A stretch of DNA of 64,000 nucleotides from Trinickia symbiotica (GTDB lineage Bacteria > Pseudomonadota > Gammaproteobacteria > Burkholderiales > Burkholderiaceae), in assembly GCF_002934455.1 (NCBI RefSeq), contig NZ_PTIR01000012.1, positions 1 through 64,000 on the forward strand, written 5' to 3'. Of this stretch, positions 16,843 to 25,965 are shown one piece after another. Under the pieces are notes generated by a model. The model saw only the letters and a program-made list of their open reading frames with translations. It searched no databases and had not been told where the DNA came from. Each line of letters starts with the position of its first letter. The first letter of the stretch is position 1. A program made the position numbers and the translations under genes.

Positions 16843-17729
16843 CTGCTGTTCTGCGAGCGCAACGTCTCGCGAAACTTCTGCACGAGCGGCTCCCTCGCCC
16901 GCCCACGCCGCACGATCATCGAGAACGGCGCCTGATAGCCGAAGCTTGCCGGCGCGAGCCCGCGCAGGCGTCCGCGTTCGACCCAGGACTGCGCAAAGTG
17001 CTCGGGCAGGAAGCCGATGTAAGCGCCCGATAGGATCAAGATCAACTGGCCTTCCATGCTGTCGACAGTCGCCTCGCTGCGCTTGAAGCCATGCCGCGCC
17101 AGTTCTGTCTGGCTCCAGTAGGCGCGCCCGACCATGCGCTGTCGATTCAGGATCTCCGGCTGAATCCGCTCTTCGTCGAAGAGCGGATGGCTATCGCTGC
17201 AATAGAGCCAATGCTGCTCGCGGTATAAGGGATGGTAGACGAGCCCGTTCATACGCAATTGAAACGCGCCTATCGCCATGTCGAGCCGGTTGCCGAGCAC
17301 GCTCAGTTGCAGCTCATAGGGATTCTGAACGTTCAGATGCAAATGGACGGCAGGATGCTCGCGGGCAAATACGCCGATCGCGGCCGCGAGCGGCAGCGAT
17401 GCATCGGTTACCGTCGCATCGAGCACGCCGAGCCGAAAGCTTCCGCGCAGATCGCCCTTCAAGCTCGCCGCATAACGCTCGAATCCCTCGACTTCGCCAA
17501 GCAGGCGCAGCGCTTCCTGGTGGAACTCCTCGCCCTTCGGCGTAAGGCTGAAGCCGCCGCGTCCGCGATGGCAAAGCACTACGCCGACCAACGATTCGAG
17601 CTGGCTCATGTAGGTGCTGATCGCGGAGGTCGACAGGTTGAGCTCCTGTTGAGCCGATGCGAAGCCCTGATGACGGACCACGCAGGTAAAGATTCGCAGT
17701 AAGCGGGCTTCGGGCAAGACGGTGGTCAA
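16839..17729 (-). CDS. LysR-family regulator, probably of gbuA (GbuR-like)
   Basis: From TTG 17729, with AAGGAG six bases upstream, the product has 296 residues, the normal LysR length. An upstream in-frame start would read through the intergenic operator, so I rejected it. The HTH is at about 10-65 (GFASAQQELNLSTSAISTYM). It is divergent from gbuA, as gbuR is next to gbuA in Pseudomonas aeruginosa, and a TTTAG-N11-CTAAA palindrome lies between the two. A role as guanidinobutyrate-responsive activator is inferred from this arrangement. Confidence 0.82.
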   Translation of the reverse strand: MTTVLPEARLLRIFTCVVRHQGFASAQQELNLSTSAISTYMSQLESLVGVVLCHRGRGGFSLTPKGEEFHQEALRLLGEVEGFERYAASLKGDLRGSFRLGVLDATVTDASLPLAAAIGVFAREHPAVHLHLNVQNPYELQLSVLGNRLDMAIGAFQLRMNGLVYHPLYREQHWLYCSDSHPLFDEERIQPEILNRQRMVGRAYWSQTELARHGFKRSEATVDSMEGQLILILSGAYIGFLPEHFAQSWVERGRLRGLAPASFGYQAPFSMIVRRGRAREPLVQKFRETLRSQNSS

Positions 17730-17774
17730 TCTGGGCTCCTTCGCACGACACGCGTTCGTCGCCGCGCGGCATAG

Positions 17775-17795
17775 TTTAGAAATAACTGAACTAAA
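17775..17795. promoter_or_regulatory. LysR-type operator between the regulator and gbuA
   Basis: TTTAG (17775-17779) and CTAAA (17791-17795) are separated by exactly 11 bases, a textbook T-N11-A LysR site. It lies in the divergent intergenic region between the regulator and gbuA. Confidence 0.55.
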
Positions 17796-17878
17796 TTTTT
17801 TATGCCAGCGATTTGTCGTTGCCCGCCCACGTCGCACGATGACAGTTGCAAAACATGGGAATCGATCCGAGGACTGTC

Positions 17879-18829
17879 ATGGGCAAACAGTTTTATCAGC
17901 CGTTGGGCGGACATGAAATGCCGCGCTTCGGCGGCATCGCGACGATGCTGCGGCTGCCGCATCTTCCGTCGCCGAAAGGTCTCGACGCCGCCTTCGTCGG
18001 TGTGCCGCTCGATATCGGCACGTCGCTGCGGCCGGGCACGCGGTTCGGCCCGCGTGAAATCCGGACGGAATCCGTCATGATCCGTCCGTACAACATGGCG
18101 ACCGGCGCGGCGCCGTTCGATTCGCTCTCGGTTGCCGATATCGGTGATGTGCCCATCAATACGTTCAACTTGTTGGATGCAGTCAGAATCATCGAGGAAT
18201 CGTACGATCGAATCCTCGAACACGGTGTGACTCCACTGACCCTTGGCGGCGATCACACGATCACACTGCCGATTCTGCGCGCGATGAGGCGCAAGCATGG
18301 CAAGGTGGGCCTCGTGCACATCGACGCGCATGCCGACGTCAACGACCACATGTTCGGAGAGAAGATCGCGCACGGCACGACGTTTCGCCGCGCTGTCGAA
18401 GAAGGATTGCTCGATTGCCAGCGCGTGGTTCAGATCGGACTGCGCGCGCAAGGTTACACGGCGGACGATTTCGATTGGAGCCGGCGGCAGGGATTTCGCG
18501 TCGTTCAGGCCGAGGAGTGCTGGCACCGGTCGCTCGAACCGCTGATGGCGGAAGTCCGGCTCAAGGTTCAGGGCGGCCCGGTCTACCTGAGCTTCGACAT
18601 CGACGGCATCGATCCCGCGTGGGCACCCGGCACGGGCACCCCCGAGATCGGCGGCTTGACGACGATTCAGGCCATCGAGATCATTCGTGGATGTCAGGGG
18701 CTCGATCTCGTCGGTTGCGACCTCGTGGAAGTGTCGCCACCGTATGACAAGACCGGCAATACGTCGCTGCTCGGCGCCAATCTCCTCTACGAGATGCTGT
18801 GCGTCCTTCCGGGCGTGAAGCGGCGCTGA
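17879..18829 (+). CDS. gbuA: Guanidinobutyrase (arginase/agmatinase family)
   Basis: The 316-residue enzyme resembles, as I recall it, P. aeruginosa GbuA along its length, for example QPLGGHEMPRFGGIATM and FGEKIAHGTTFRRAVEE. Dimanganese ligands are in GGDHTITLP, HIDAHADVND and SFDIDGIDP. GbuA hydrolyses 4-guanidinobutyrate to 4-aminobutyrate and urea, part of arginine catabolism by the dehydrogenase or oxidase routes. GAGG stands before ATG 17879, which I prefer over ATG 17855. A related guanidinopropionase activity cannot be excluded. Confidence 0.88.
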   Translation: MGKQFYQPLGGHEMPRFGGIATMLRLPHLPSPKGLDAAFVGVPLDIGTSLRPGTRFGPREIRTESVMIRPYNMATGAAPFDSLSVADIGDVPINTFNLLDAVRIIEESYDRILEHGVTPLTLGGDHTITLPILRAMRRKHGKVGLVHIDAHADVNDHMFGEKIAHGTTFRRAVEEGLLDCQRVVQIGLRAQGYTADDFDWSRRQGFRVVQAEECWHRSLEPLMAEVRLKVQGGPVYLSFDIDGIDPAWAPGTGTPEIGGLTTIQAIEIIRGCQGLDLVGCDLVEVSPPYDKTGNTSLLGANLLYEMLCVLPGVKRR

Positions 18830-18905
18830 GGTTTGCCCGCGATTGAAGCGCCTCGCGGAGGCGGCGGGCGCTTCAATCGCAAATCGCAGTAAGCGAGGGA
18901 CAATC

Positions 18906-19685
18906 ATGAATGTTGAAAAGGGGTTCGTCGACGATCTCCAGGCCGTCGAGCGAAAGATCCGAGTCGAATTGGCCGCACTCTATCGTCTCGTCGCTCATTT
19001 CAGAATGACGGACATGATCGACACGCATATCACCGCAAGATTGCCAGGACAGCGGCCGGCGTTTCTGATCAACCTGTACGGCGTCTTGTTCCATGAGATG
19101 CGCGCCTCCGATCTGGTCAAGATCGATTACGAAGGGAATGTCATCGATGAACGAGCGCACGACGGATCAGATCGCTACCGCGTGAACGCGGCGGGCTTCA
19201 CGATCCATTCGGCCATCCATATGGCGCGCGAGGACGTCGGATTCGTCGTGCATACGCATACGGCGGCCGGTATTGGCGTTTCCGCGCAAGAGCACGGGTT
19301 GCTGCCGATCAGCCAGCATGCGCTCAAATTCTATGGACGCCTCGGCTATCACGACTATGAAGGCATCGCGCTCGACCTGGGCGAGCGAGCGCGGCTCGTC
19401 GCCGATCTGGGTCCGCACAAGGCGATGATCATGCGCAATCACGGCCTCATCGCGGTTGGCGGATCGGCGGCCGAAGCGTTCCACGAAATTTACTTCCTGG
19501 AGCGCGCGTGCCAGGCGCAAATCAGCGCGCTCGCGGGTGGCACGCCGCTGCGCACGCCACCGCCGGAAGTCTGTGAGCGAACGGCAATGCAATTCGCCGA
19601 CGATGACTCCGCCGGTATCATCGGGCTCGCCTGGCAGGCCGCGCTGCGGCTCATCGAAGACGACGTACCGGATTACCGTTCATAG
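18906..19685 (+). CDS. Class II aldolase/adducin-family protein
   Basis: The 259-residue protein has the class II aldolase/adducin fold: DMIDTHITARLPG, YRVNAAGFTIHSAIHMAR and the zinc-site-like VVHTHTAAGIG, with a further histidine in MRNHGLIAVGG. Members are fuculose-phosphate-type aldolases, decarboxylases or epimerases. An acidic residue expected in catalysis cannot be confirmed by eye. GAGGGA precedes ATG 18906. It lies between gbuA and the dehydrogenase gene (11-bp gap), so all three may be co-transcribed. Confidence 0.83.
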   Translation: MNVEKGFVDDLQAVERKIRVELAALYRLVAHFRMTDMIDTHITARLPGQRPAFLINLYGVLFHEMRASDLVKIDYEGNVIDERAHDGSDRYRVNAAGFTIHSAIHMAREDVGFVVHTHTAAGIGVSAQEHGLLPISQHALKFYGRLGYHDYEGIALDLGERARLVADLGPHKAMIMRNHGLIAVGGSAAEAFHEIYFLERACQAQISALAGGTPLRTPPPEVCERTAMQFADDDSAGIIGLAWQAALRLIEDDVPDYRS

Positions 19686-19696
19686 ACGATCCCCGC

Positions 19697-20623
19697 ATGA
19701 CAAAACTCGTTCTCGTCGGTCACGATTTCGACATTAACGGCTTGAGGTCCGCGATATTAGCCGCGGCGCCCGATTTGCACGTCTGCGACTTCGGCGAGCC
19801 CGGCGCCACCGACGCAGAAGTCGCCGTTTGCTGGGACCCGCCGCACGGTGCACTGCGCACGTTGTCGAACCTGCGCCTCGTGCACGCGATCGCAGCCGGC
19901 GTCGACAACATTCTGGCCGACCCTGAGCTGCCTCGCGTTCCGCTCTGTCGAGTCGTCGACCCCGTGCAGGCACGCGGGATGGCCGAGTTCGTGCTCTGGG
20001 GCGTATTGCATTTTCATCGGCAGTTCGATCGCGTGCTGGCCAATCAGCGCGATCGGCGCTGGGACATGCCGCAACAGCGGCCCGCCTCCGACGTTACCGT
20101 CGGCGTGATGGGTCTTGGCCGCATCGGTGCGCACGTCGCCGCCACCGTCGCAAGCATCGGCTTTCGCGTCCGGGGCTGGAGCCGAACGCCGAAGACGCTG
20201 TCCGGCATCGAGACATTCGCCGGCTCGCACACATTGCCGAGTTTCCTCGATGGGCTGGACGTGCTCGTGTGCCTGCTGCCGCTCACACGGGAGACCGAAG
20301 GGATCGTCGGCGATGTCGTCCTGCGGCGTTTGCCCCGGGGGGCCAAGCTGATCCATGTCGGCAGAGGTGAGCAGCTCGTCCTCGATGCGCTCGTCGCGGC
20401 CCTATCGGATGGCCACCTCGGCGGTGCGATCGTCGATGTCTTTCCCCATGAGCCGCTGCCGCCGCATGATGCACTGTGGGGTGTACCGAACCTGATCGTG
20501 ACGCCGCACATGGCATCGGCGGCCAGTCTTGATGCCATTGCGGGGCAGGTCGTCGAAAACGTGCGTCGCTTGCAGAGAAACGACTCGCTTATCCATCAAG
20601 TCGATGTCGAACTCGGCTTTTAA
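19697..20623 (+). CDS. D-2-hydroxyacid dehydrogenase (GhrA-like)
   Basis: The 308-residue NAD(P)-dependent dehydrogenase has a Rossmann motif VGVMGLGRIGAHVA (about 134-147), the arginine in HVGRGEQLVL, glutamate in DVFPHEPLP and the histidine in VTPHMAS. The pattern is close to glyoxylate/hydroxypyruvate reductase A. It would reduce a 2-oxo acid to the D-2-hydroxy acid or run in reverse. It is the last gene of the rightward gbuA cluster. Confidence 0.85.
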   Translation: MTKLVLVGHDFDINGLRSAILAAAPDLHVCDFGEPGATDAEVAVCWDPPHGALRTLSNLRLVHAIAAGVDNILADPELPRVPLCRVVDPVQARGMAEFVLWGVLHFHRQFDRVLANQRDRRWDMPQQRPASDVTVGVMGLGRIGAHVAATVASIGFRVRGWSRTPKTLSGIETFAGSHTLPSFLDGLDVLVCLLPLTRETEGIVGDVVLRRLPRGAKLIHVGRGEQLVLDALVAALSDGHLGGAIVDVFPHEPLPPHDALWGVPNLIVTPHMASAASLDAIAGQVVENVRRLQRNDSLIHQVDVELGF

Positions 20624-20684
20624 AGCGTAGTAATTTGTTGCCGCGGATTGCCTTCCGTCAGTTCGATCGAGATTCTGAACCCGG

Positions 20685-21608
20685 CTACGCGGAGCCTCGA
20701 GCGCCTTCCAGGTGCCGCGCCAGAAAATCGACGAAGGCGCGAATCCTCGTCGACATCTGGTGCCGCTGCGCATAGACGGCATAGATGTCGGCGCTCGGCG
20801 TGTCATACCCTGGCAAAATGGCCACCAGGCGGCCGTCGGCCAAGTACTCGTCGATGTCCCATTCGGCCCGCATCAGAATGCCGTGGCCGTCGAGCGCCCA
20901 CTTTACGGCGATCTCGCCGTCGTTCGTCGTCAGGTTGCCGTTGATTCTCACGGTTTCGGTTTTGCGCGCGGCACCCCTGCCCGATGTGAGCCGCCATACG
21001 CCGTAGGCCTCGTCGCCCTGCCGGATGCCGATGCAGTTGTGCTTGGCGAGATCGCGCGGGCACGTGGGCATTCCATGTGAGGTGATGTAGGACGGCGCCG
21101 CGCAAAGAAGCCGGCGATTCGGCGCGAGCCTGCGCGCCACCACGCGTGTGTCCGGCGGCTCGCCAAATCGGACGCAGACGTCGAACGCATCCTCGGTCAG
21201 CGGCGGCGGCGCCACCGATAACTGAAGCTGCACCGAAACCTGCGGGTACTGAGCAACGAAGCGCGATATCGCCGGCCCGATGTGGCTTCGGCCAAAACCG
21301 AGCGTTGCATTGACGCGCAACAATCCCTTGGGACTTTTCTTCGCACTGCCGAGCAATTCCGACAGTTCGCCAATTTCATCGAGAATGCGGCGCGCGTGCG
21401 CGAGATAGAGCTCGCCTTCCGGCGTGAGCATCATGCGCCGCGTGGTGCGGTTGACGAGCGCGACGCCGGCGCGCCGTTCCATTAACGCGAGCCGCTTGCT
21501 GACGGCGGCCGCCGTCAGCCCGAGTTCACGCGCCGCGGCACTGAGACTGCCCGAGGCCGCGAGCGTCGAAAAGAAGCTCAAATCGGACGGGAGAACGGTT
21601 TCGGACAC
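20685..21608 (-). CDS. LysR-family regulator, DmlR-like
   Basis: This full-length 307-residue LysR protein starts at GTG 21608. The HTH (SLSAAARELGLTAAAVSKRL, about 21-40) and the effector domain with VNATLGFGRSHIGPAI match the DmlR/AaeR-like subgroup that controls malate and tartrate dehydrogenases. It is convergent with the dehydrogenase gene. A deleted relic of a close paralogue lies at 25795-25965, beside the tartrate/D-malate dehydrogenase gene, so this copy could now regulate that gene in trans. Confidence 0.87.
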   Translation of the reverse strand: MSETVLPSDLSFFSTLAASGSLSAAARELGLTAAAVSKRLALMERRAGVALVNRTTRRMMLTPEGELYLAHARRILDEIGELSELLGSAKKSPKGLLRVNATLGFGRSHIGPAISRFVAQYPQVSVQLQLSVAPPPLTEDAFDVCVRFGEPPDTRVVARRLAPNRRLLCAAPSYITSHGMPTCPRDLAKHNCIGIRQGDEAYGVWRLTSGRGAARKTETVRINGNLTTNDGEIAVKWALDGHGILMRAEWDIDEYLADGRLVAILPGYDTPSADIYAVYAQRHQMSTRIRAFVDFLARHLEGARGSA

Positions 21609-21697
21609 GGCTCGACTTATGAATTCAAGTTAAAAATGGTTTCAGAATAGCATCGGGGCATGCTTGGTGCAGCGAAATTAATAGGGCGAGGGGCTGC

Positions 21698-22546
21698 CTA
21701 CCGCCCTCCTCCGCAGCCTGGCGTTATCGCCAGTAACGCCGGCCACTGGTGGCTCCAGTCTCCGCCATGCGTGGCGCCTGGCACCGTTTGCACCCGAGAA
21801 CACCGCCCGCCAACTGCGCGGACAAAGCGCCTTGCCACCTCGGGTGGAACCACCTCATCGTCGGCGCCGCTGAAGTGCACCTGCGGGATCGATGCCACGC
21901 CGGTTGCCACGTCGATCGGGTTCTCCGAGTCCGGCATTCGTGATACCCCGTGCAGCCGATTGATGTACTCGTCGTCGAGATTGCCCGCGACCGTGCGGAT
22001 CGATTCGACGTCACGGCGTCGCGCGGCGATGAGAATCGCAATAGCGGCTCCGCCCGAATAGCCGACCAGGTTGATACGCTGCCCAGGTGCCCGGACCGCG
22101 ATCTGGTCGATAGCCTCATTCATCGATGTCACGACTTCCGCCGCAAAACGTCGACCGGTCCAGTAAGGCACGCCGCAACGGGGATTGAGCGCCATCGGTG
22201 TGAACTGGCAAGGACGTGCAAGATAGACAACATTGGGTGCGGGATCGGCCACAGCGAGCGCGAGCCCGGTCGCCTCTCGCGGCGTTGGATCGAGCGATGG
22301 TTCGCTGCGCGATAGCCAGGCAAGGCCGTCTCCTTCGATATACACATCGATCTGCTGATTCGAACGGCCGATGCGCGACCATGCGGTCAGCACGAAGTTT
22401 GCCGTCACGATCTGCTCGCGCCTCATCCCTGCCGGTGCGGCCAACCCATTCGCGTGTGCGTTGCGCTCGAACTGCTCGCACGCGCTCAGCAGTGGCGCCA
22501 CGCTCACCACCAAGCACCACAAGGCGACTAACGAGGCGGTGCGCAA
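21698..22546 (-). CDS. Lipoprotein with alpha/beta-hydrolase fold
   Basis: From TTG 22546 (GGAGG five bases upstream) the 282-residue product starts with a lipoprotein signal peptide ending LLSAC. The nucleophile elbow is GYSGG (near residue 165), an acid is probably in the HFSGADDEVVPPEV segment, and a histidine in GATHGGDW. It should be an outer- or inner-membrane lipoprotein esterase or related hydrolase. A longer frame reaches 22645 but overlaps the glycosyltransferase relic and lacks a better start. Confidence 0.75.
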   Translation of the reverse strand: MRTASLVALWCLVVSVAPLLSACEQFERNAHANGLAAPAGMRREQIVTANFVLTAWSRIGRSNQQIDVYIEGDGLAWLSRSEPSLDPTPREATGLALAVADPAPNVVYLARPCQFTPMALNPRCGVPYWTGRRFAAEVVTSMNEAIDQIAVRAPGQRINLVGYSGGAAIAILIAARRRDVESIRTVAGNLDDEYINRLHGVSRMPDSENPIDVATGVASIPQVHFSGADDEVVPPEVARRFVRAVGGRCSRVQTVPGATHGGDWSHQWPALLAITPGCGGGR

Positions 22547-22604
22547 ACGCGGCCTCCGCCGCGATAGCCCCCGCGTCTTTTCGATCGACGGACATTCCAC
22601 GGAA

Positions 22605-23130
22605 TCAGCGTCCACGTTGTGCGAGCCGGGACAGCTCACTGCCAATTGCGTTCGTCACGCTGCCCCAATCCCCGCGTCGCGGCTGCCGGTAAAGACGCGT
22701 GGCCGGATACCAAGGTGTGTCAGCGCGTCCGAGCAGCCAGCGCCAGTCGGGCACGAACGGCAGCATCAGCCACACCGGCCGGCCCAGCGCGCCGGCCAGA
22801 TGCACCGGCGACGAATCGATCGACACTAGCAGATCGACGACCTCCAGAATCGCCGCGGTGTCCTCGAAGTCGCGGATCTCGTCGCTCAACGATAGCAGCG
22901 ACATCCCCGCCGGGGGCTCGGTCGCCTGCAGTTCGGCCGGCCCCTTTTGGATTGATACGAAGCTCACGCCCGGCACTGCGAGCGGCGCGAGCTGGGTGAG
23001 ATGCAGCGACCGGTTGGCGTCGTTGAAATGGGTCGGCCGGCCTGCCCACACCAGCGCGACGAGCGGTCGCGGCAGGTGTGCGAGGCGTTGCCGCCAACGT
23101 TCGACACGGCCGGGATCGGCGCTCAGGTAC
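22605..23130 (-). pseudogene. C-terminal remnant of a TPR/glycosyltransferase protein
   Basis: The frame encodes the end of a large tetratricopeptide-glycosyltransferase protein. Visible motifs are LPRPLVALVWAGRPTHFND, VDLLVSIDSSPVHLAGALG and LPFVPDWRWLLGR, which form the nucleotide-sugar-binding half. The frame opens straight after a TAG at 23131-23133, without a start codon or ribosome binding site, so the TPR part and first half of the catalytic domain are missing. The gene was probably truncated by a rearrangement near 23130. If translation began at the internal ATG at 23051, a 148-residue fragment would result. Confidence 0.7.
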
Positions 23131-23152
23131 TATGGCGGATACATAGGCGCGT

Positions 23153-23977
23153 CTAATGCGACATCACCGACAACAGTCCGGTTGCAATCCCCAGTCCGCC
23201 AATGCCTTTGGTCAAAATCGCGAGCCCAGATGTGCCAAGTAGAGAGAAAGAAACGCGCCGAAAGTTGATGTCTGAAAGCGATTTGTAGATATACACGCCC
23301 AATAACGTGCCGGGCAGCACGGCGACGATGGTCAGGGCGAAGAGACTCCAGAACGTAGCGTTGAACGTGGACGGGTGCTGAACGGTCAGCATGGCAAGCG
23401 ACACCATTTGCATGGCGAAGATGTAAGGCTGCACGATTGCCCTGGATTCTTTTTTTGGCAACCCCAGCCGCCCGATCCATACGACGACGGCGGCGCCGGG
23501 AAAGGCAGTGAAGCCGCCAACGACGCCGCCCGCCATGCCCACCAGCGCGGCAATCGCCCAGCCGCCGGTTAGCACACGCGGATTCGCAGGAGTCGCCATG
23601 GAATAAGCGGCGTAGGCAACGAGGAATGCGCCGAAGATCACCATCAGGACAGGGGTCGGCAGGGAATGCAGCAGCCATAGGCCGATAGGGACGCCGATCA
23701 AGCCTCCGGCAATGAATGGCGCAGGACCTTGGGGCCACCACTGATGGAGCGGCTTCATGTCGGCGCGAATCTGCCTAAGCGACATCATCTGGTTTGCCGA
23801 CGACAACGCCATCAGCAGTGGGACGGCAAGCGTCGGGGGCAACAGCCAGAGGCAGATCGCGCCGATGGCGGAGAAGCCGAAGCCGGACAGACCGCTCACG
23901 ACCGCGGAGAGCCAGAGGATCAGCAGGAGCATCGCGATCGTCGCTCCGCTAAACCCTGATAGCGCGAAAATGTTCAA
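23153..23977 (-). CDS. TauE/SafE-family sulfite/sulfonate exporter-like membrane protein
   Basis: The 274-residue protein has about eight hydrophobic segments in two similar halves. It contains GLSGFGFSAIGAI near the start and GMAGGVVGGFTAFPGAAVVVW in the middle, the conserved glycine-rich signatures of TauE/SafE transporters. These export sulfite, sulfoacetate or related anions. I chose TTG 23977 because AAGGA stands seven bases upstream; TTG 24004 is a longer alternative. No clear operon partner. Confidence 0.82.
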   Translation of the reverse strand: MNIFALSGFSGATIAMLLLILWLSAVVSGLSGFGFSAIGAICLWLLPPTLAVPLLMALSSANQMMSLRQIRADMKPLHQWWPQGPAPFIAGGLIGVPIGLWLLHSLPTPVLMVIFGAFLVAYAAYSMATPANPRVLTGGWAIAALVGMAGGVVGGFTAFPGAAVVVWIGRLGLPKKESRAIVQPYIFAMQMVSLAMLTVQHPSTFNATFWSLFALTIVAVLPGTLLGVYIYKSLSDINFRRVSFSLLGTSGLAILTKGIGGLGIATGLLSVMSH

Positions 23978-24026
23978 TTTCCAATCCTTACGCTCAAGAA
24001 ACAAACACTGACCGCTGGCGGGCTCT

Positions 24027-24386
24027 TCAGTCGCGTGCCGCCGCGATGGCTCCCGCTACCGCGCGCAGATCCCGCTCGAGCTCGATCAGACGAGAGCGAG
24101 AGGAATCACGATGCGCCCACGACGGCATCGTTGTCAGCCCGGTGACGATTTCCTCGATCTTCGATTTCGTGTGGAGGTCAAGATCCGAGCGGCAAGAAAG
24201 GAACGCCGCGGCCACCTCGACAGTCTTTCCCGCGAGATCGTTCAAACGCCGCTGATGCGTCTCATCATCCATCGCGCCGATTGGGTAGGCGCAGCGATGC
24301 AGCGCCTCATGCAATCGGATCAACGCCGGGAACATGGAGTTGATCGCGCCAAGACGCTGCTGCGCCGCCCCGATCGCTTCGGTCAT
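24027..24386 (-). CDS. Hypothetical helical protein
   Basis: The 119-residue product is mostly amphipathic helix (AAQQRLGAINSMFPALIRL; LIELERDLRAVAGAIAAA) with a central THQRRLNDLAGKTVEVAAAF segment. No membrane or signal segment is present and I do not recognise the family. ATG 24386 is preceded by GAGG at ten bases. It lies 49 bp from the exporter gene in the opposite-end arrangement of the same strand, so the two may be co-transcribed. Confidence 0.5.
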   Translation of the reverse strand: MTEAIGAAQQRLGAINSMFPALIRLHEALHRCAYPIGAMDDETHQRRLNDLAGKTVEVAAAFLSCRSDLDLHTKSKIEEIVTGLTTMPSWAHRDSSRSRLIELERDLRAVAGAIAAARD

Positions 24387-24565
24387 TTCGTGCGTTCCTC
24401 TCATACCTTCGCCAGCACCTCTCGGGGCGCATCTACCGGCTCAATGGCCTGTCCCGCCGGCGCTTATCGTCGCTCGGCCCGGCCAACTCCGACTGGTTTG
24501 GGCCGGGTCGAATATAACGACGCAGAATTGAGGAAGCTTGATAAAACTTGCGCTTGAGGCAATAG

Positions 24566-25603
24566 CTATTTTTTTCTTTTAACCGGCAACATCAGGTCGA
24601 AGCGCTGCGTGCGGCCCGTGTTTTCCCAAGGCAGTTCTCGATAGAACTCGTATGCCTTGATGATTTCGACGCCGTACTGGTGAGCCGCGCCCGCGAGCCA
24701 GGTGACGCTGAGGACGCGATACGTCGCAAAGATCTCGTGATAGGGGCCGTGGTGCGCTAGCGTTGCGTAGTAATCGGATGCCAACGAGAGTGGCGTCAGT
24801 GAGGAGCCGCGCGTATCGAATCCGGGGTCCACGATCGCGCAATCGTAGCGGATCAGTTCGTTCGGCGTGATTTCCGGGCTGTCATACGCAACGCCGATCG
24901 CTTGCAGATCGTCCAGCTTAAGGCCGGCGGCGCGAACCGCTCTCGCAAAGGTCTGCCAGTGCGTTTCTACATTCGCGTAAGGACCGTAAAAGCGCATTGC
25001 GAGCAGCGGAATCGGCTGCATTTGTTGCACGCGCACCGTTTTGGCGCGCTCGAGATCGGCCGGATCCGGCTGGCTTGCCGCTCGTCTCGCGTATGCCCGG
25101 TACTGCGAGGGGACGAGGCCGAACTGCCGATGAAACGCGCGCACGAATGCTTCATGGCTTCCGTAGCCCGAGCCGAGCGCAAGCTCGATCACCGACTTGT
25201 CATTAATCCAGAGGCTGACTGCTGCTTCGTCCAGCTTCACGCGACGGACGTAGGCCGCGGGCGTCTCACCCATCGCCTGCTTGAAATAGCGCTGAAAATG
25301 GAACGCGCTCAGATCGACATGCGCGGCGATGTCGTTCAGTCGCGCCGATTCAGCTATGTTGCGTTCCATGAAGCGTACGGCGTGAGCGAGACGCCAATCG
25401 TCGAGCGCAGCAGGCAATGGGCGCCGCGGTTTTGAGGGATGTCGCGAACCCGCGGGGGGCACCTCATGCAACAGGCGGGTCTCGCTTTCGATCAGGGCCT
25501 GCTCATGAGCAGCCAGACTCGGCTGAAGGTTGTACATCGACGTGCTCGCAATCGAAGGTATCGGGGAGGATGGAAGAAGAGCGCTCGCCGGCTTGTCCGA
25601 CAC
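24566..25603 (-). CDS. AraC-family regulator with C-terminal GyrI-like domain
   Basis: The 345-residue protein has the two-HTH AraC domain at about 72-170 (LNDIAAHVDLSAFHFQRYFK and the second HTH around SVIELALGSGYGSHEAFVRA). A GyrI/SbmC-like effector domain follows (about 190-340, VRVQQMQPIPLLAMRFYGPY ... FDLMLPV). This Rob-like layout senses small lipophilic or drug-like ligands. The start is GTG 25603 or ATG 25537; both have weak ribosome binding sites. Confidence 0.87.
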   Translation of the reverse strand: MSDKPASALLPSSPIPSIASTSMYNLQPSLAAHEQALIESETRLLHEVPPAGSRHPSKPRRPLPAALDDWRLAHAVRFMERNIAESARLNDIAAHVDLSAFHFQRYFKQAMGETPAAYVRRVKLDEAAVSLWINDKSVIELALGSGYGSHEAFVRAFHRQFGLVPSQYRAYARRAASQPDPADLERAKTVRVQQMQPIPLLAMRFYGPYANVETHWQTFARAVRAAGLKLDDLQAIGVAYDSPEITPNELIRYDCAIVDPGFDTRGSSLTPLSLASDYYATLAHHGPYHEIFATYRVLSVTWLAGAAHQYGVEIIKAYEFYRELPWENTGRTQRFDLMLPVKRKK

Positions 25604-25794
25604 TGCGTCTCGCCAACAAAATTACTATCAACCACTATGTAAACGACCGCTCGATTTCTAACTTTAGATGCGCGATAGGCGGTTCTTGAACGAAAGCGCC
25701 GATTGTCGGTATGCCGACATGAAACCAGGAAAATCCTTACTCTCGGAAAATCCTCAATCGCTCCGATGCGCGATATATGTTCGGCTACGACCAG

Positions 25795-25965
25795 CCACGA
25801 ACGCCTTCGCGGTGCTCGCCGGAAAATTGACGAACGCGCGAATCCTCGTCGACATCTGATGCCATGAGCGTAGACGGCGTAGTTCGCGCGCCGCGGCACT
25901 GCCATTTCCGGATGCAGCAAGCGTCGAAAAAGGCTCAGATCGGACGGAAGAACGGTTTCCGACGC
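25795..25965 (-). pseudogene. Relic of a dmlR-like LysR gene with internal deletion
   Basis: On the minus strand from 25965 the DNA matches the first ~70 bases of the LysR gene at 20685-21608 (SETVLPSDLS). It then jumps directly to the segment near that gene's end (YAVYA ... MSTRIRAFV). About 0.7 kb in between is missing, the start codon is GCG instead of GTG, and the two pieces are out of frame. It sits just upstream of the tartrate/D-malate dehydrogenase gene in divergent orientation, where the regulator belongs. Confidence 0.8.

Noticed and set aside
17726-18907. 393-codon minus-strand frame opposite gbuA
   Set aside because: Antisense shadow; gbuA matches the GbuA family as recalled, along its length.
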